From Planococcus citri (lineage: Eukaryota > Arthropoda > Insecta > Hemiptera > Pseudococcidae), in the NCBI RefSeq assembly GCF_950023065.1, contig NC_088677.1:78331469-78395468 (forward strand): a DNA stretch of 64,000 nucleotides. Direction: 5' to 3'. The position numbers and the translations under genes are program-made. Positions 59,335 to 64,000 of the stretch are shown one piece after another. Under the pieces are notes generated by a model. That model was not told the DNA's origin. It saw only the letters and a list, made by a program, of their open reading frames with translations, and did no database searches. Numbering within the stretch: position 1 is the first letter of the stretch; each line of letters opens with the position of its first letter.

Positions 59335-61064
59335 ATGGTCAATACCTGTGCTGTGTTCGGGTGTAAAAGTACCTCTCGCGATAGCAAAAAAGGGACACCC
59401 GACAAAGTTGTTAAATTTTTTCGTTTCCCATTTCGTATCGGTGTAAAAAAATTAAATACAGAGAAAGAAATTAGCAATGAACGGGTAAAACGCTGGTTCA
59501 ATTTCTTGAAAAGAGGCGATATAAAAGTTGAAGATTTGATGACACGACGCATATGCTCGGAGCATTTCATCACCGGTGAGTAAAGTATACCTATACGAAT
59601 ATCACAATATAATTATTTTCTTAATGGATTTGTATCGATAAAATATCATTTTTATTTTGCATTACACAATGAATAAATGAATGTATTCGTATATATCGTA
59701 TTTTTAGGTCGACCGGCGGAGATGCGTGATGTTTCACACGTAGATTGGGTTCCTTCGATTACACCTTCGATGAAAGAATCACGTCGTTCTATCGCTGTTC
59801 AAAGGTTTAGTCGATATCAGAATAGACGGGAAAAGGCTGCTGTAAGTATTTTGAAATTTGGAAAATTTCTGTGATCGAATAATTTTTATTTATTGAATAT
59901 TTTGGTTTGCAGGAAGTACCACCACCACTACCTCAACCATCACCATCACCACCACCAGTGAACGATGAATGTAACGTAGACGTAGCAGTCGAATCGAGCT
60001 CTAGTGAGCCATCCAGTCAGGAACGTGAAACTCAAACAGAATTGAATATTTCGAAGCTCTTGAGGGAATTAGAAGATACAAAGCGTGAACTGAAACAAAA
60101 AAGTGAAACCATAGAAAAGCAAAAAAAGATATTAGACAAATTGGTTTTAAATAAAGAGAGCTTTTCCACTGATAAGGGAAAACCAAAATTGACATTTTAC
60201 ACCGGTCTACCGAACGTGGAAATGTTGGATTTAGTTCTGAAAACAACTCGTCTAGCATTGTATCAAATGAAAGCTCAAAAACTCGATAATTTTCAGAAAT
60301 TATTATTAACTTTAATGAAGCTTAGACTTAATCTAACGTATAAAGATCTAGCTTATCGATTCAATATCCTAGATCGAACTGCTATCGATGTGTTTCAAAA
60401 AACAGTGGTAATTTTGCAACATGCATTTAAGCCACTCGTTCTTTGGCCTGATCGTGACTGCTTAAAGTTATCTACGCCTCGATGTTTCGTATCGAAATTT
60501 GGACATTCTGTCGTTTGTATTATTGACTATTTTGAAATCGAGACCGAGACTGCTTCCACTTCGATTGCGAGAAATCAACCGAAGCAGGAATACACCGCGA
60601 AATATTTAATAGGAATAACACCTTCTGGCGTGGTTTGTTTCATTTCCGAAGGATTTTCTGGCGATACTTCATATTCAGAGGTAACACTTCGATCCAAGTT
60701 CTTGGATAAAATACAACCCGGAGATGTAGTCTTGGCTAATGGAGGATTTCCTACGAAAGGCTTGAAAGAATTGTTCGAAGATAAAGGAGCTACGTTACTT
60801 ACTCCTGCCTGTGAAGATGGAGAAGCTGAGATGGATCCGGTTGAATTAGAGTTATCGAAACGAGTTTCAACTGTAAGAGCCCAAATTGAGAGAGCTATTG
60901 GAGCAGTCAGACAAAAGTATTCACTGATAAATGGACCAGTTTCTGTTGATTTACTCAAATCATCGTACAAAGATTCCAGCATACTCAATTACTCCGTTCA
61001 AGTAGCTTGTATATTGAGTAATTTATGTGATTCTGTATCTGTAGTGACTGAGGTCGAGAGTTGA
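59335..61064 (+). CDS. THAP domain plus DDE transposase-like protein (PIF/Harbinger-ISL2EU type)
   Basis: Three exons: join(59335..59575,59708..59841,59913..61064). Introns are GTGAGT..TTTTTAG and GTAAGT..TTTGCAG, phases fit, giving 508 aa. Residues 1-95 form a THAP zinc finger: C5, C10, C74, H77, FRFP ending at P32, W54 and the closing DWVPSI. Pro-rich linker and Lys/Glu coiled coil follow (residues ~126-205), then a helical region (NLTYKDLAYRFNI) and a DDE_Tnp_4-like core: D330 in CIIDYFEIETE, then KYLIGITPSGVVCFISEGF, then LANGGF (N401), then E451 in RAQIERAIGAVR. Active relatives have Asp in the ADxGF motif; here it is Asn (AAT at 60738), so cleavage activity is doubtful while DNA binding may persist. 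No TIRs found next to it. This fits a domesticated or recently inactivated transposase. Confidence 0.88.
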
Positions 61065-61270
61065 GTGTTGAATTTTATTTTTATATTGATACGCTCGCGC
61101 TCGTTACTATTTTAATTTATTGATTTATTTCTCATGCTGGTGTGCAGCTGGAGTTACCGAATTCAAGAAATTAGCATCTGTATAGATGATGTGTTTCGTG
61201 CTGAGATCCAAGTTGAGCTGAGAGTAATTGTAACTAGTTATACGTAAACGATGACTTTTTTGGATTACCT

Positions 61271-61441
61271 ATGAAACTCGATCATTTTTTGATGTTGTAT
61301 TTTAACGAAGATGTACTCGTAGAAGAAGTTGATGCATTAAGAAAACGATTTGCCGATGAATTAAAATTGTTCGATCTTTCTAAGTATGAGAATTTTATTT
61401 TTATCACGATGTTGGTTATCAATTTTGCTATCGTTTACTAA
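61271..61441 (+). pseudogene. Multicopy family of unknown function, copy 5 (C-terminal relic)
   Basis: The frame from 61271 reads MKLDHFLMLYFNEDVLVEE then DALRKRFADELKLF. It matches the end of copy 1 (KLDNFLKWYFNEDDEQIDSF then KQRFPNELKFL) and is open to a TAA at 61441. The rest of the gene is not present upstream. It shows that the long C-terminus of copy 1 occurs in other members. Confidence 0.75.
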
Positions 61442-61556
61442 TGGAACGAATTTAGTATGTAATTTTATTGTGATCAATTTGTGTTATTGTGTTATGTTGT
61501 ACCTAATGTTCGATTGTAGAAATAATATTTTGACGATTGTATGAAATTTGATCGTT

Positions 61557-61880
61557 TTATTGCCCAATTTGTTGAGTATTTTTTGTTTCACTCGTATTAG
61601 TCCGACTTATAGACTCGCAGGAAAATTTTTTAACTGGACAAAGCCAAATCGAAAGAACATGCAAAAATTTATCACCAGCCAAAATTTCAAGAGCTGAAGT
61701 CGATTTGTTGATTTTGGTGAATGTTTCAAAATCAAATTTGAACCAAAAATTGGAAAAAATCAAAATTTTACCAAATGAACCTAGAAAGCTTAAATTTCGG
61801 ATATACCTTGTTTTCGTCCTGCCAAATCGATTTGGAAACTGTTTCAAACCGTTTTGAGCAGTTTTTAAGCCGCCAACAGT
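61557..61880 (-). repeat. Fragment of the 165-bp foldback repeat family
   Basis: Reading the minus strand gives the same blocks as 24700..24990 (CCAAATCGATTTGG, GATTTTTTCC, ATTTTGGCTGGTGATAAATT). The apparent protein frame is a repeat translation. Confidence 0.65.
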
Positions 61881-62369
61881 TCATTGATTTATATGCAAAG
61901 GTTTTGTGAGAGAGGGAACTTGGGGAAAAAATACAATTTTCGCTGATTGATATTATATTCGTAAATGACTTATGACTTATTTCATATTCTGTTCTGGTGG
62001 CTTTTAAAATTTTACAATTTGAAAGATTTTTTTACCTAGGATGTTTCAAAATAATTCGAATCGAGAGGCATGAAATTTCAAGATTTTTACACTGCAGTTG
62101 GTCATATTTTTTCATTCTCTACAAAAAAGCTATGTTGTAAAATTTCTGTATAATTATGTCATCCCAGGGATGGAAGAAACTTTTGGCTTTAGATATTTAA
62201 GGCTTGTTAGGGTCATTCTATAGTATGACACAGAAGTAGTGCTCGGTGGCTTTTATTTCCAAGTGGAAAAAGCTAGAGAGATGAATGAAGCGGCGTTGGG
62301 CTTGGGTAGGGAAAAATAAGGGCTTTCAAAAGCGACCTTGAAAATTTTAGGCCCATGCACAGGGTGTCT
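61881..62369. other. AT-rich spacer
   Basis: No gene seen. CAGGGATGGAAGAAAC near 62166 resembles the left end of the AGCTTT-rich TIR elements without a matching right end. Confidence 0.4.
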
Positions 62370-64000
62370 ACAAATTGAAAAACCGGTTTGGTCAAAAAAA
62401 TCAAACTTGTTTTTATTGGCGCAATGTATTCTACACACTAAGACGACAAAAACGTGATATGCATTTTTTGAAACCGGTTCATTAATTTGCAACCGGTTTA
62501 AAAAAATACACAAAAATTGTAGATAGAGAAAAAAATTTGGAACAAAAGTTGTAGAGCGTGAAATATTACACAATTCTGTCTAATCACATTTTGAAACCGG
62601 TTCATTGGTTCGCATTTAGCAACTGGTTTTTGACAATCACCTAAAAATTGAAGATAGAGAAAAATGCTTGAAACAAAAGTTGTAGAGCGTGAAAAATTGA
62701 ACCATTTTCGCTGATCAAATTTTGAAACTGGTTCATGAATTTGCAACCAGTAATCAAAATAACCTAAAAATTGTAGATCGAGAAAAAAGTTTTGAACAAA
62801 AGTTGTGGAGCGTTAAAAATTACACAATTCTGTCTAATCACAGTTTGAAACCGGTTCATTGGTTCGCATTTAGAAACCAGTTTTTGATAATGCTTGGAAA
62901 AAAAGTTGGAGAGCGTGAAAAATTGAACCATGTGGTGTCCGGGGGTTGCTTCTACTTTCAGAAAGTGAAGGCCTCTTCCTTTTGCACATTAATGAATCCA
63001 GGAAACCCAGATTCTCGCTCTGACATACGAGTTCAGAGTAAATCTGTATCGCGATACACGACTCAAAATAAATAAATAAATCACCGGAGGTGCGCACTTG
63101 CAATAAATTGTATTTAACAAGTAAAGTACAATTTATTACTAAAACAATGAGGCATTACAGTACGTGGCACATAGGCCTAAAACAATTTCCCTAGCACAAT
63201 AATTATTACAACTATACGCGAGTACGGCTATATAAAAACTGTTGGCTCTTCCCATGTTATAAAGTCGGAAGTGGTCCTTGGAGCAAGCCCAATAGATGTC
63301 TCTGCCTTATGGAACTTTCCATGGAACTTTCCATTGGCAGTGATACCACTTCCTCCAGAGCACAACTTCCCATTAGGTGGAAGCTGCGGGCGCATCCCCT
63401 CCTGGTACAACCATTTTCGCTGATCAGATTTTGAAACCGGTTCATTAAATCGCAGCAAGCCATCAAAAGTTACGTGATTGTAAGTTGATTAGCCATTTTC
63501 AAAATCTGGTCAGCAAAGATAGTTCAATTTTTCACGCTCTACAACGTTTATTTCAAGCATTTTTCTCTATCTTCAATTTTTAGAGGATTGTCAAAAACTG
63601 GTTGCTAAATGCGAACCAATAAACCGGTTATAAAATGTGATTAGACAGAATTGTGTAATTTTTCACGCTCTACAACTTTTGTTTCAAGCTTTTTTCTCGA
63701 TCTCCATTTTTTGGGTAATTTTGATAACTGGTTGCAAATTAATGAACCCGTTTCAAAATTTTGTTTCATGCATTTTTCTCTATAAGTAAATTCAATTTTT
63801 AGGTGATTGTCAAAAACTGGTTGCTAAATGCGAAGCAATGAACTGGTTTCAAAATGTGATTTGACAGAATTGTGTAATTTTTCACGCTCTACAAGTTTTT
63901 TTTTTTTTTTTTTTTTGGGTGTTTATAATTACAAGATTATTACACTCTCTACAAGTTTTGATTCAAACTTTTTTCTCAATCTACAATTTTTGGGTATTTT
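62370..64000. repeat. Foldback array of ~130-bp units, cut by the window end
   Basis: Units with GAAACCGGTTCATTG, TTGTAGAGCGTGAAAAATT and AAAATTGTAGATCGAGAAAAA run forward at 62370..62930 and in reverse from 63410 to the window end. The structure is foldback-like, as in the elements at 11588 and 18290. A solo LTR is inserted near the turn. No coding content. Confidence 0.8.
62931..63409. mobile_element. Solo LTR
   Basis: A 479-bp non-repeat insert starts TGTGGTGTCCGGG and ends CTGGTACA (TG..CA), flanked by ACCA at 62927..62930 and 63410..63413. The repeat unit continues across it (GAACCATTTTCGCTG). It contains AATAAATAAATAAA near 63069 and TATATAAAA near 63231. It is unrelated in sequence to the LTR at 13980. 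A 4-bp duplication fits Ty3/Gypsy or related retrotransposons. Confidence 0.75.

Overview
This window is nuclear DNA from a repeat-rich animal genome, probably an insect. It is AT-rich, genes carry GT-AG introns, and the recognisable families are animal ones: a THAP zinc-finger transposase-like protein, a Ty3/Gypsy (Mag-like) retrotransposon, hAT and Tc1/mariner/pogo elements. A multicopy protein family with the core DWNGxIH, WMYIRNK and PNMPRRIY-like blocks resembles an expanded family I associate from memory with mealybugs (Planococcus). That organism call is plausible but unproven here.

Layout. (1) 1-9.5 kb: copy 1 of the family, with a pogo-like transposon in its ninth codon; then repeat elements; then copy 2, broken by a palindromic MITE and a nonsense codon. 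(2) 10.4-13.5 kb: tandem and foldback repeats, plus a possible two-exon gene fragment on the minus strand. (3) 13.6-19.9 kb: a large foldback element with a young Gag-truncated Ty3/Gypsy element nested in it. It abuts and ends a short C2H2 zinc-finger reading frame on the minus strand. (4) 20-30.6 kb: low-complexity DNA, a shrunken family fragment (copy 4), a hAT composite, the intact family gene (copy 3), a second pogo-like element and further hAT-like elements. (5) 31.2-34.9 kb: an unrecognised minus-strand gene split by two nested hAT elements, then a decayed coiled-coil exon. (6) 35.1-58.3 kb: a satellite array of 50 landmark copies of a ~461-bp monomer in two cassette versions with higher-order repetition. 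(7) 58.3-64 kb: TIR elements, a three-exon THAP-transposase gene whose second catalytic Asp is Asn, a C-terminal relic of the family (copy 5), and a foldback repeat with a solo LTR in it.

The window is not an operon or pathway. Its genes are dispersed copies of one family of unknown function plus transposon-derived genes, shaped by repeated insertion. The best-supported novel points are: the pogo element that may act as an intron in copy 1; the hAT elements whose interiors are arrays of one short word; the satellite with interchangeable cassettes; and the THAP-transposase that keeps its frame but has lost a catalytic residue.
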